Under the pieces are notes generated by a model. The model made no database searches. It saw only the letters and a program-made list of their open reading frames with translations, and was not told where the DNA came from. A stretch of DNA of 64,000 bases from Urechis unicinctus (Eukaryota; Annelida; Polychaeta; Xenopneusta; Urechidae), in assembly GCA_034190875.2 (NCBI GenBank), contig CM067346.1, positions 38,571,691-38,635,690 of the forward strand, read 5' to 3'. Positions within the stretch are counted from its first letter, which is position 1; every line of letters starts with the position of its first letter. The position numbers and the translations under genes were made by a program. Below are positions 39,593 through 52,460 of this stretch, in pieces.

Positions 39593-40851
39593 ATCTGTGT
39601 GTATCTTAATGTGAATTGTTCTGATTTTGCCGACCCAACGTAGTAGCCCAGCCGTGATGAGAAGTATCAAGTCCTGGTAGTTATTTCTGTATTGAAGTGT
39701 TACGTCATATCATTATTATTATCATATCATCTTTGGTCAGTCTTGAAGATGTCTGCTGGGTGATTTTCAGCCGCATGTAGGCTCGAGTTTCATAAATAAA
39801 TATTCGGCTATTTGTGAGTCTGATTTCTAAAGTACAAATGGCACCAAATCACTCATCAATCCATCTTTAACAACAAACAAAATGCACTTAGCATACCTAA
39901 GCATTTATTGAAGATGATGAGCGACGGCAATCACAGATCGCCGCGCAAGTAGGAATCATGATTTATGATGGCATAGGCATAGGCTCAATTCTTAAACCAC
40001 CTCGAATATCCATGTTCCTTTTCCATTAGAAGTGGGAGACGAGTGGCCCTTAGTTTGTGGGTACCAAGGCATGCTCTCTAGCATCTAACCTCCTCGAACT
40101 TATGTTAGATGGAAGTTGGGGGGGGGAGGGGTCAAAGCGATAATGATATATTCTTGTAAAATCCCGCAGGATCGGAGGAACAAAAACCAAACCATGAGTT
40201 AATGGTGACTCAACCAGGCAACCCGTGTTTGTTCTCTTTCGGTCTGCTTTGACAACAACCATCTGAAAAACATTCACAAACTATCCCTATTATCCTAGAG
40301 AGACGTAATCAATATAAATTAGTTGAAGTTCTATTGTTGTGTATACGTTTATAATGAAGACTAATGTTGTACGAGGCAGCTGACTTGACCATTTGTTAAA
40401 TAAAAATAACATGGTACCAAGTATTTCTCTTGTTCTTCGTGCTTTAACTTAATTGGATCCCATTCGGCAAATGTGTATTGTTTTATGTTTGACATTGCCC
40501 ATAAATGAATGAGGTTCGACAGCAAGTGGAAATTTCCAACAAATGACCTCGTAAATACGTAAATACGTTTCACCTGTCAGAACAATGTTGGAATGGCGAC
40601 CACACCTGTGCTGAAGAAGCAATCATATATTACCTGTGAACCATAAAGAGGCGAAATATGTCACTTACGACTTTTGTAAACATCAATATCTTGCTCATTA
40701 TTATGCCACTGTGCTTCCCATTAACTGCGACCACCTGACCAGGTACATACCCAGCAATGGGAAGAGAGACATCGTGCTTGTTACCCATTCACACTTAATG
40801 ATGTGACCATCGGAGATTCCATGACAACAATACATTTCCAGATAAATGGTT

Positions 40852-41335
40852 ACAGCGCCACTTCATTGGTTCGCGATAGAACCATTTCATAATATGTCAC
40901 ATATGTTTTTTATTACACAAATCACACAGCTAGCACAGATGGGGATGCGCAACAACGATGTTACATATTGTCTTGATTAGCCTTAAGTATGGTATATGTT
41001 ACAGAACCAATGATTATTAATTTTTTTAGACGTCTGAGGCATCATTCTTTGTTAGCCGTTTGTATAAACATTAGGTGCTTGCAGTTTGGCAGCTTTAACC
41101 AATGATTACCTGCCTCTTTATTGTATGGATCAGCCATATAAAGATATCATCGCATTGCACATGTCTTACATGTATGGCACATGTGTTACAAACAAAGCAT
41201 TGCACCAGGCTCCTTATTAATGTCACATTTGAATGGACCTTTCCAAACAATGGCGAGGCAACATATCAAAATATATTTATACAGAATATTTTTCTAATAT
41301 TAGCAAAGCGGTGCTCCTTGAGTGAGAGAAACGTC
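40852..41335. repeat. Continuation of the older large-repeat unit right of copy B
   Basis: 40.86-40.93 kb matches 32.98-33.06 kb (CACTTCATTGGTTCGC). 41.22-41.33 kb matches 33.08-33.19 kb (CTTTCCAAACAATGGCGAGG, then AGCGGTGCT). About 290 bp between these blocks is absent from the 33-kb copy. No coding signal. Confidence 0.8.
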
Positions 41336-43670
41336 TCCAAGAATTGGTACACGATACAAATTACTAATGCAGCAAGCAAATATGTAGTTTTTCGACGCGG
41401 ATCCAAATAACACTATAAAATTGTGAATTCATGTCTACTTCAACTTGACTGTTTTATAATCCCACATGTCTGCACGAAGTTGACAGAACGTGTTCTTGTT
41501 ATTTGCTTTGAAGTCAACATGATACCAACGCGCTTTTGATTGTGGCCATTCTATACAAGCCCCGAAATGGTTAAGTAACCCTCTCTTGACAGAATTCACG
41601 ATAAGCGTGGTAGAAAGATGATCTGACGAGCAATCACAGTGCAGCAGTGGTTCACAGTGCCATGCATAATAATCGTCTAAATTGCATCTAGCGTCGCTTA
41701 ACAATATTGTTCGACGGCCTAGATCCAAGTCCTTCTGCCGCTGGCACCGGACGGGCTAATCTGGTATATGGCCCCTTTGAACGAGCCATTACGTGTTGAT
41801 TTTCGCCCTAGTAAAGTCAGTATGCCACCGCTGAGATGCTGCCACAAAATGATAATATTTGTTTTTGTTTTTCCAAGTGATGATTGCGCACTAGTGAAAA
41901 ATAATTCCGCTATTCCATCAATTAATATACGTTTGAATGGCGAAGGGTTGCAAGAAATGTGTTTTGCTGAAGAATACGCAATAAAAATAAATGCCATTAA
42001 TTTCTTCCTCTTAACATTATGCAGTCTGTGTGAAATCGTCATTACGCTGTGCATGATTGGAAAATCCAAAGCGACATACACTAAAAAATTGGACAGCAAA
42101 TGACGAATGGTGAAAATACGTTAAACACTGGTATTTCAAAAACATGTCAAGCATCATCGAGGCCATAGATGATAATGGGATTTATTATCATAATTACAAG
42201 CATAAAAACAAGCATTGGTATCTAAGCGAGGCATATTTCGAAAAGTGCAACTAATAGGCTACCCACAAATGGTGATTCATTAGGATAATAAAGTGTCAGA
42301 AATATGATAAAGTAAAGCATGACAATAGCATGATAATAAGTGTCAGCGATCCCGTGCATCGTAGATTTGCAAATCGAGCCTGCTTACAATCATAGACAAG
42401 GACAGGCATATGTTTGTTATCGCTACCATAGTGAGTTGTTATTAAAATAACGATTCAAAAATAAATATCGCCGCATGCCACGATGGTTTGACCAATGGCA
42501 TACGCTTTATATTGTTGTGTCATATCATTCAGTGCCTCTTTGCGATGTGGATAACATTGTCATCTATAACGAATACATAATTAAGATACGATCGCAACTT
42601 CTTATGGGGTAGGTGATGATCAACTAATCGCATGCTAGAGATAATTCTTATCACAGACGGTGAAATCAGACCTACTCACAGTTGAAATTCGTGACTATTC
42701 ATTATAGGACAGAAAACGTACTGACTGAAGGACCAAATTGTATACAACAGTTGTGAGTTGACTTCATTCACTGGATCGGACGCTTAAATGGTATTGCTTA
42801 ACAAAACCTTGGTACTCCCAGTGAAGCATTGGACGGAGCCTCAAGGTATACCCAACGCTCACTTAATCCCCAACCACCCCCCCCCCTCCCACCCTCACAC
42901 GCTCAAACATTCCATAAAGCAGCGAATTTATGCGCTTTTTAAAAAAAAAAAACAACCCCAGAGACATTTACAAATTCCAATGCCACCTGCCTCACCTATA
43001 CGAATAATGTTTTTTAAGCCGTCAACGCCCAGCGCTAAACTGGTTACATCATATGATTCATGACAATTATTCCACATTCCGAGAAGGTATATATGTTCGT
43101 CGTCAGTGCTACTGCATTCGTTCCACTATAAACAATAACCTCAAGGACATCGATATATAAAGCTCAGTAACACGATGCACATAGTCTCTTTTAACAGCTC
43201 CTCGTCCACTTTCGGCAGTGTGTTCCTGCTAGATTGTATGCCGTTGATTTATCTGCTATGCTATCACTCGGGCAACCAGCCATTACTTTTGATATCCAGC
43301 CAATATTCTGTTCTAATTTCCTGTACTCCACTTGAAAATGACGTCATTGTCTCGACGTATGACAATAATAAATGTGTTAAGCATTGATTCTATTTCAAGA
43401 ATAATGTAAAACTCCACGTGTCCCAATTTCACATATAGATGTATTACGACAATGAAAATATGATTAAACTTCCCCGTTTTCATGGCCGCCATGATATGCG
43501 CGATTGGATACTGCAATCATTAACATAGCCTGTTAAAAGGCAGGTGTGTTTGACATGGTACCAACTGACAATCGTTAATCTAAATGAGCTTAAGGGCTGA
43601 AAGTTTAAAAACTGTTTATGATAATAAGTTCGCAAAGCATACTCATAAACTATACACTGAATGAATAAAC
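41336..43670. other. No gene recognised
   Basis: Overlapping frames of 126 codons (42099-41719, minus) and 111 codons (41768-42103, plus) lie here, but neither has a recognisable domain. Two overlapping antisense frames of similar length are expected by chance in this composition. A C9 run lies near 42.88 kb and an A12 run near 42.94 kb. The minus strand at 41.93-41.99 kb resembles 19.88-19.93 kb. Confidence 0.5.
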
Positions 43671-45639
<1,969 letters not shown>

Positions 45640-47190
45640 CAAATAATAATGTTGCGAATTAATCAACATGATTTTCGATCAAGTTAAGTTTGTGGCACAA
45701 ATTAAAAGATGGCATTATTTATGTCTGTGTTAAACGAAATGATCCCTGAGTGCACGACATGGGGCTGAACAGCCTCTTTAAGATGGACATTAATTCAAAG
45801 AGTGCGCTAATCACTATAAGCGTGTTAACATAATTTGTCGGGTGTGAGTCCTCTTAGCGTAGATAAGTGCTATTTGATGCATCCGTGAGATATAGACGGA
45901 GTAATATTGTAATATTGCAATGGGAGTATCTATTGTCACGGTTGAAACATCGCCTGACATAAGCCAAATCCTGCCAAACGTCGTTTTTCGTAGGTTGTGA
46001 GTGATATTTTGGGAACTATAGGTATGTCCAGATGATATTTGCATCATATATCACTTTCGTGATGAGGGATTGAAGCAAAACGTGTCCCTTAATCTTATTG
46101 ATTCTATCATAACAATTGTTATCTAAGGCGATCTTTCGTATTTATAAGATATGGAAACTTCTTTTCAGAGGTATATGTTTATCCATAGCTTAAGTTATAT
46201 GTTTGTTCTGTGTTTTGTTCTTTTCATTTATATTTCCATATCACTCATATCAATCGCATTCGCGGATAGTAATTTAGTTTCTTGAATTAACTTTTTGATG
46301 GTCCGGTCATTGATCATATTTTGAAAATGGCAATTCTTTTGAAATACAAACCCAACATCGGGAATTCATAGTAACTAATATCGAAGATTGCCTTGTAGGC
46401 CGACTAAGATAATGTGTTGGAGTCTCCATGGGGTCAACCTTGTTGCAGATGTAAAGAGAACTAACACGGACCGAGGGATTTCGTCACCATGAACCCACTC
46501 TTCTGATCCAGCAGAATTTTAAATAATGGATCGCTCTTTTGGATGGAAAATCTTTGTTGACCTTAAGTGGCCAGCCATTTTCTATTTACATGCTAACACA
46601 CAATGCTGGCCTATCGGCGGTCAAGCAACAAGTTAAAACTGGTGAAATTGTGAGTAATCATTGATTATCTCCTCACATTGTTATTGTAGGATGCGCCACA
46701 CTTACACGGACTGTCATTGCTTGAGGTCGTAGAATAGAAACGGAAGAATATTGTTATATACACCTATTATGTTATAACATTCACAACCAAACAAATTTTG
46801 CTTTCGCGCTGCCTCTAAAGTCGGAGGCAAAAGCTCATACAATTCCTGAAACTAATCTTACCTCTGATGGAAAAAGAACTACATGTGGCCGAAACATCGT
46901 ATACAAAAAACCTCGATAATTCATAGGTAATAATTAAATTATATAACATTTCATTTTTTGCCTCAAAAAGATATCAGGTCTATAACAAAGGCAACGATAT
47001 AATGCGCAGTAAATAAGACAAAATGGGCGCCTTGTTTACTCGATATCTGCCATGCTTGCATATGTGTGCATGTGTTTGCGTTGGTGTGTATTCTTGCAAT
47101 AAAATTATTATAAATATCGCAACATAATTATGTCACAAACTGCGGCAATATCTAATATAATAAATAATATATGATGTCGAGAAGTGCTAC
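45640..47190. other. No gene recognised
   Basis: AT-rich, with short frames (maximum 77 codons). Nothing recognisable after the breakpoint of copy C. Confidence 0.5.
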
Positions 47191-48540
47191 AGATTTGGCC
47201 CCATATGTCGTTGTCGAGCTCCTTTTTGCTCGCAATGTTGGTAAATTCGACGGTTGTTGCGTGGATTCCTGATTACCAAAACAGCTGCAGCAGAGTGTGT
47301 GGTAAATGTGTTCTGCATTTGAAATGCAATGTTATGCGAGGGAACTGTTACATCTAATGGGTACTTGCCTGTCGTCACACGACTATTAGCGAGAAAGGTA
47401 TTACATAAGGTCTCAGCGTTTAACTACTGATCCGTCCAAAAGAGCTCAAGATTTTCAACGCAAGAAGACAATGTGAGTTAAGTAGAAGAATAACAGCAAC
47501 AATTTTAGGACTAGCAGCGATAGCTGCCTAGTTTGCATTGTGGTCATTTACGTGGTAAGCAGTAGACGTAGACAGCTCAAGTTGACCAGACAAACATACA
47601 AATTAGAAAGAAAAAGCATACCTGAGCAGAATATAGATATCTACTCCCTTACACAGCTTATTACACTGTAAGTAACACAGTATAAATAAGCAACATTCAA
47701 GCAGAGGTTGGATTGCTTCATAAATATGATGTGCATAGTTGCCTCTGGGTAAGACCAAGCGGGGTGCTAACGCTAAGTGCGTTCTCCTAAAATTAGTTTT
47801 TCGATCCCCATCCCCACTTTTGATGTAGTCCGTCTTGTTGGATAAAAGCTGACCCGTGATATGAAAGCGCTTATTGTTAACGTTCGTTGTACAGTCACGG
47901 TAGTAACCACAATTTCTGGCTACTTGCTACGAATTCTGAACAGCGACATGGCGCTTCTTCAAGCATTCTGTGAATTCGTGACCATGTCTAATTTCTGGTT
48001 TGTTGCCACAATAAGTTCTTCCATCCGATAACTGCTTCTCGATGCATCGACGAGCCTTGGAAATATATTCAAATTTATTATGCATATAATCTAATTGTTT
48101 TCATGGCGGAGTTCATGTTTGTTGACATTTATCTCGCTTGCTATGCATTGTTCTCGTTTTAACATGTGTTTGTTGTATTGTTGGAAAAATAACTCAATGT
48201 TTTTGACATTCCCGAGCGCTCACTTCACTTGTTGCTAGCGTGATTGGTGTGGCCAATGGCTAACCATCCAGCATGGTGGTTACATTTCTTTTAAATTCCT
48301 CTTTGTGTTTATGGTAACGAGCAATTTGGAACCTCATTCATTAATCAAAGCCCAAATAATGTTATTGCCCTAGTGTTGGTATGGTGTAATAAAACTACGC
48401 GCGGCGATCTTATTATATCAATCTAGCTCTAGTCTGCTGGTGACATTTTGGTTTTGTTAATTGGTGTTAAGAGAATTTTAGCGTATCTACGAACCTACAA
48501 CCGCTACAAATTCGCCGCCCATAGCAAATAGTGGTTGCAC
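47191..48540. repeat. Ancient dispersed repeat related to 2.0-3.6 kb and 55.8-56.0 kb
   Basis: 47.22-47.40 kb resembles 55.80-55.99 kb: CAATGTTGGTAAATT, then CTGCATTTGAAATGC, then CTGTTACAT, then CGAGAAA in the same order. 47.75-47.81 kb resembles 2.66-2.72 kb. Together with the match near 48.51 kb this marks an old multi-copy sequence with no visible coding capacity. Confidence 0.5.
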
Positions 48541-49885
48541 TGTATGAGAGTAATCGCACTCTTCATAAACGATGATGCTTTGTCAATCAATGAAAAATAT
48601 TGCCCCTATATTTCTATGCTATATCAATGGCAAATGATGATTGTGTGTATCATAACAAACTCGGACCATTGGGATAGAAATAAGCTACAGAAATCGAACA
48701 AAATATCCTTAGCCTGTCTCTGGAAAGTGTCCTCTATAAGACAACCATTACCAATCCTATTCGTTAGGTAGTACAAATAACTGTCTGGCGACATATATGT
48801 GCAATATTGGAGAATAAGCAAATCGATTGAATGGGCACCGAACAGCAGATATAATATAGGAAATATCATACCTACCTTTGCCAGGTGTGAGTGTTGTAAC
48901 TCTGTTATGTCTGGGAACTAATTCCCATACAAATTAAAAACCTTGTTCCCTACCTAATCAGATGTGCAACCTTTCATTGCCCTCACCAACAACAACGATT
49001 TTACCTTTGATGAAACAACCATATCTCGCTTCCTCAAATCATTCACCGATGGTTTTTGTATGGTGATGTAATGTACAGTGGCTTTTATAAACCGCAGAAG
49101 GGTAAATGGACGGATGTTGGACATCTGAAATTGACAAAGTCGTAAAATAAGAACAGAGTGCCTTGCAGATGACACCGGAAACGAGATTGTTTCCAATTAT
49201 CCACATAAAACATAAAAGTAATGACTCAAGAGGGCCTCAACCAAAACTACTCGGCTGTTTCAAAACAACTGGCACTCCCCTCAGCGCGCACGGTTGGTAC
49301 TTTACATACGTTATACAAACAACCTTAAAGAGCAAGTATAGGTTGAAATATGATTTTTTGGGGATGATATTGTACGCGATTTTCTTATTAATAACTTGCC
49401 GTTCTATTTTCGATTCGACGCGAAGTAAACTAGAAATTGTTTGGACTGTCGGCTTAGGTACCTCTTCTATTTGAGGATAAGTCAACAAGAAATAAGCAAA
49501 AACAAACAAGACATTCCGGAACTTCCCGACCACACGCCGAAGACAAACGAGGGCGTTGTGACGTCATATGTCACCGGACGCCGTTTCTATTTGCGTGCTA
49601 GCTGCCGTTCTAATTATTCGTTATTTACAGACACTCCTCAGCGTTTTTTGATCCATGGTTTCGAGAGAATCTGCACGTATACTCATCCTTACATTTCCCA
49701 TATGACAGTTGAATTCATTAGTTTTGTTTCTGTTCTGATTTTGAAAACAAAATAAAAGTGAAAATTGTCGCAGCGATGGAAAGCTGCCCTTCGAGAGACG
49801 TTTCATCTGTGGTGGGAAAGAGATTTTAAGCTATTATCCTCTCTTGTAGACAATTGATTTAAGTCATTTACATATCCGTAATCTC
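48541..49885. other. No gene recognised
   Basis: Several short frames (up to 104 codons, 49441-49755) but none with a recognisable domain or with splice signals that link them. It could hold diverged upstream exons of the transposase copy at 50.1 kb, but I could not identify any. Confidence 0.45.
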
Positions 49886-49899
49886 CGGTACTGGAACTC

Positions 49900-50085
49900 T
49901 AGCTACCACTTGTCCGCTTTGGTAAGTGGCCAGATTTCGCACTTGCCAGTTGACAAAATTGACATGGCGGTAGTGATCCGTGTGGGGCGGTCCAATTTAA
50001 TAAGGCTGTTCCACAGATCTGACGTATAGACTTGTCCCGTCGGGACATGTAAATGTACGCTTGCCCATTAGTAATGGTATTTATG
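49900..50085. repeat. Cluster of ACTTGTCC / ACTTGCC motifs beside the transposase block
   Basis: Within about 185 bp the words ACCACTTGTCCGC, GCACTTGCCAG, GACTTGTCCCG and CGCTTGCCC occur, plus an inverted GTAAGTGGCC. A similar cluster lies at 19.05-19.11 kb in the LINE insertion. They may be terminal or subterminal repeats of a DNA transposon, where transposases often bind several short sites. GGCA-type cores are also seen in THAP-domain binding sites, but no THAP domain was found here. Confidence 0.5.
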
Positions 50086-50135
50086 CATTTTGACCAATTG
50101 AGGTATTTTGTAAGTAGTGTAAAACTTTTGTAGAG

Positions 50136-50580
50136 ACAGCAAAGCCAGTGAATCACTAGTAGATGTCAAAGACCTCATCAAAATGTCTTCACTATATGAA
50201 ACATCTACCATGGCTTTCCATGGCATAGTAATCAAATTCGCACCAAAACACACTGATTTCATTTGGCTCTGTCAGTATGCAAGGTGTGTTGGTTTGAAAA
50301 GCAATTATGTTCATAAAATTGTTTGTGCACCCTGGCCTGCCTTAATATATTTTGCATTGCACCTGTTCACTTGGTTCTTTGTTTGTGGTATTTGACCATT
50401 TATGTATTTAAAGATGGACATATATGAAACATTTTAACCTGCAAGACTATCAATTAAATTGTGAATTGCTCTACGGGCTATGTTTTCAAGGTATTGTCTG
50501 CCTGCACTACACTTCAACAACAACAGTGGTAGACTACAGGCTGTGGCCAGAAACGGAAGACCCTAGGTCACAGACAAGTG
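50136..50580 (+). pseudogene. DDE transposase-like gene, C-terminal exons, copy 1 (+)
   Basis: Two exons of a transposase family that I know as multicopy uncharacterised proteins in animals (D-x-x-H DDE group, possibly Kolobok). Exon 1 (50136-50283) reads DVKDLIKMSSLYETST, then FHGIVIKFAPKHTDFIW. This matches the family block 'LSP..QTS..E.FH..vi.FAPK', which is also present in copy 2 on the other strand. Exon 2 (50491-50566) reads YCLPALHFNNNSGRLQAVAR, the family 'LAALHFNENS.R.QA' block, then stops at TAG (50564). A GT at 50284 and an AG at 50490 give a 207-bp intron, and the frame joins in phase to make an Arg codon. Upstream exons with the catalytic residues are missing and the last exon ends early, so this is a fragment. 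Confidence 0.78.
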
Positions 50581-50902
50581 AATAAGAACTAGACATTATT
50601 GGTAGCTGTGAGCAGAATTGAAAAAGCATTACTTGTAAAACTTTGTTTATACGCCACCTTATATAATGTGCCAGCGAAGTTCAATCTTGATGATTGCTGT
50701 GCAATGACACAGGAAGGATCAAACAACCGGCCGAAAATATTAAATGACTTTTAACATACCGTTATTTTAGTAATATAACATCTTTTGTACATGATACAGG
50801 AACCTGCGGATATGTCATTATTTTGGAATTGATGATTCCTTCAGTACATGAATATTTGTCATCGGGTATCATCTGAACCAGACCATGTTTTAGTATACTT
50901 AC

Positions 50903-51109
50903 ATTTTTCTTCTTCTACTTCCGACAACAAGCACTGTATACAATTTCTAGGGTCCAGGGACACAGGCACCCAGAGACAAATCCTGGATGTGCTGTTATAC
51001 AGACTACACCTATAGCTTGCACTTTTACATGAACTTCTTGACAGCATTTGCTTTCTGCCACTAAAAGCATTGGACCAGATGAGCCACATGAGCACGTAGT
51101 ACAGTGCAC
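50903..51109 (-). pseudogene. P2X7-ballast-like Cys-rich domain exon, copy 1 (-)
   Basis: Read right to left, the text is CTTCSCGSSGPM, then ESKCCQEV, then VVCITAHPGFVSGCL, then WTLEIVYSACCRK. This pattern (CSCG..M...ES.CC.E, CIT.HPGF...CL..W.L..AY) is the signature of the cytoplasmic C-terminal ballast domain of the P2X7 receptor, in which the cysteines bind zinc. No channel domain is present. The frame hits a TAG at 50917-50915. A strong donor (GTAAGT) follows at 50902, so one small frameshift would let the exon run on to the splice site. The gene lies tail-to-tail with transposase copy 1, about 320 bp away. Similar stand-alone domains are annotated as P2X7-like in many animals. Confidence 0.72.
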
Positions 51110-51797
51110 AATTACAATGAATAACTAGTTTTTCATAACAAATTTAAATTGATATAAAACATGAATCAGGAGACGACTTCAAGCAAGACTTACAGACCCA
51201 AAACAAATTCGAAGGCGGTATTTCGGAAACTGAGAAAAATTATATGACCAGCGATTTTTTCCCGGCAACTTTCCTTCCTACTGATTGGTATCTATTAACA
51301 TGCCGTAATCGGATGAAGATTATGAAGCCTCATTAGGGTGAAATGAGGATTCCGATTCGGAAAATGAATGCAGCAAAGACGCTTTGACTTTCAGGCCAGT
51401 GGAAGTGTGGTTGATAGAAATATGTCATCTCTATTAGTCTAAATGGATTAGCACCGGTAGAAATAACAATTCCGTGTAATGGGGTCTATCTGGCCCACAC
51501 ACCCAAGTCAATAAATTCACCCAGCGCGTTCCCCGAGCGATAGTGACATGTATGATAATATATAGAATTGACTTGGGTGCCTGTGAACTGGCCCCTTTCA
51601 GAATTTAGAAGTCCTGTTAATATATCTCTCATAAGTGTATATTTAAAAGACTACTCTTTTGCTCTCAAATAAAGTCAGAATGCTCAGAAAAATTTGTGAA
51701 TCATGGACAAACATAGCCTGCTGGGTCAGCTTTTGTTATGTGATTGATCTAACTTGGAGTTCAAAATAGCTAAAGCTTGATTTAGACAACCTTTCAG
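51110..51797. other. Spacer between the two divergent P2X7-like genes
   Basis: The two P2X7-like genes point away from each other, so any shared promoter or upstream exons would lie here. A short acidic stretch is readable near 51.31-51.39 kb on the + strand (including DSDSENECSKD), but with stops. The first exons were not identified. Confidence 0.4.
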
Positions 51798-52460
51798 GTG
51801 TAGCTGTCACAACTGCGATCAGATGACCACATTGCGGGAATATGTTTGTTTTCGAAATTGCCCGAAGATTCTGGCAACAATGGAAGAGTGGTCATGTATG
51901 ACTGAGCATCCAAGTTCAACTGCTTGGATCATTATGTCCTGCTTGCATCTAAATTCGAGTACATACAGATCGATGGACCTATAGGGGATGATGTTAACAC
52001 AAATGAGTAAGTTATGTCTTTATTGAAGCACATATAAGACACACAGTCACTTCTGGACGTTCAGTGCTACATGACAACAAACAGCAAAACCAGCAATACA
52101 TTTAAATCTGGAGTACATAGTTGACAAAAAAGAGTTAAAAAAACATTATTTTCATATTTCCCTAAGAAATGATCAATTCTTTTTTGCTGCAGGTTATTCA
52201 GATATTTGGCCTATCGCCGTTTCATCTTCTGGGTGTGGCACAGATTAGGTAGACATAACAGAAAAGTATTGCCATCATGTGTCGTAAACAAAATAAACCT
52301 ATGTTTAGGTATCAGGTATTTGCAATATATACCACACTATAGTCACAGCAAAGCTCAATTAGATTACCTTGCTTCCATAGTGGCAAAGGGAAAGTGTACA
52401 CTCTTGGGTGCGAAGAAGATCACCACCTTGTGGAAAGATTCTAAGCTGGAAGTCTGCTAA
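51798..52460 (+). pseudogene. P2X7-ballast-like Cys-rich domain gene, copy 2 (+), two exons
   Basis: The first exon (51798-52006) follows a CTTTCAG acceptor and reads CSCHNCDQMTTLREYVC, then MEEWSCMTEHPS. After a shift of one base near 51913-51920 it continues CLDHYVLLASKFEYI and IGDDVNTNE. A GTAAGT donor (52007) and a pyrimidine-rich TTGCTGCAG acceptor (52192) give a 186-bp intron. Exon 2 (52193 onward) reads LFRYLAYRRFIFWVWHRLGR, then RKVLPSCVVNKI, the second half of the P2X7 ballast fold (AYR.F..W.W..LG..NR.VLPSCVV..IR). The splice joins in phase, making a Glu codon. The frame stays open to a TAA at 52458, running antisense over the end of transposase copy 2. The frameshift makes it a probable pseudogene unless it is an assembly error. 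Confidence 0.82.

Noticed and set aside
41719..42103. A gene of 111-126 codons
   Set aside because: Frames of similar length overlap on both strands, neither with a domain or splice context. Part of the minus strand resembles 19.88 kb, which suggests dispersed repeat DNA.
50903..52460. A P2X7 receptor gene
   Set aside because: Only the cytoplasmic ballast domain is present. No channel ectodomain or transmembrane segments were found nearby, so the loci are called P2X7-ballast-like and not P2X receptors.
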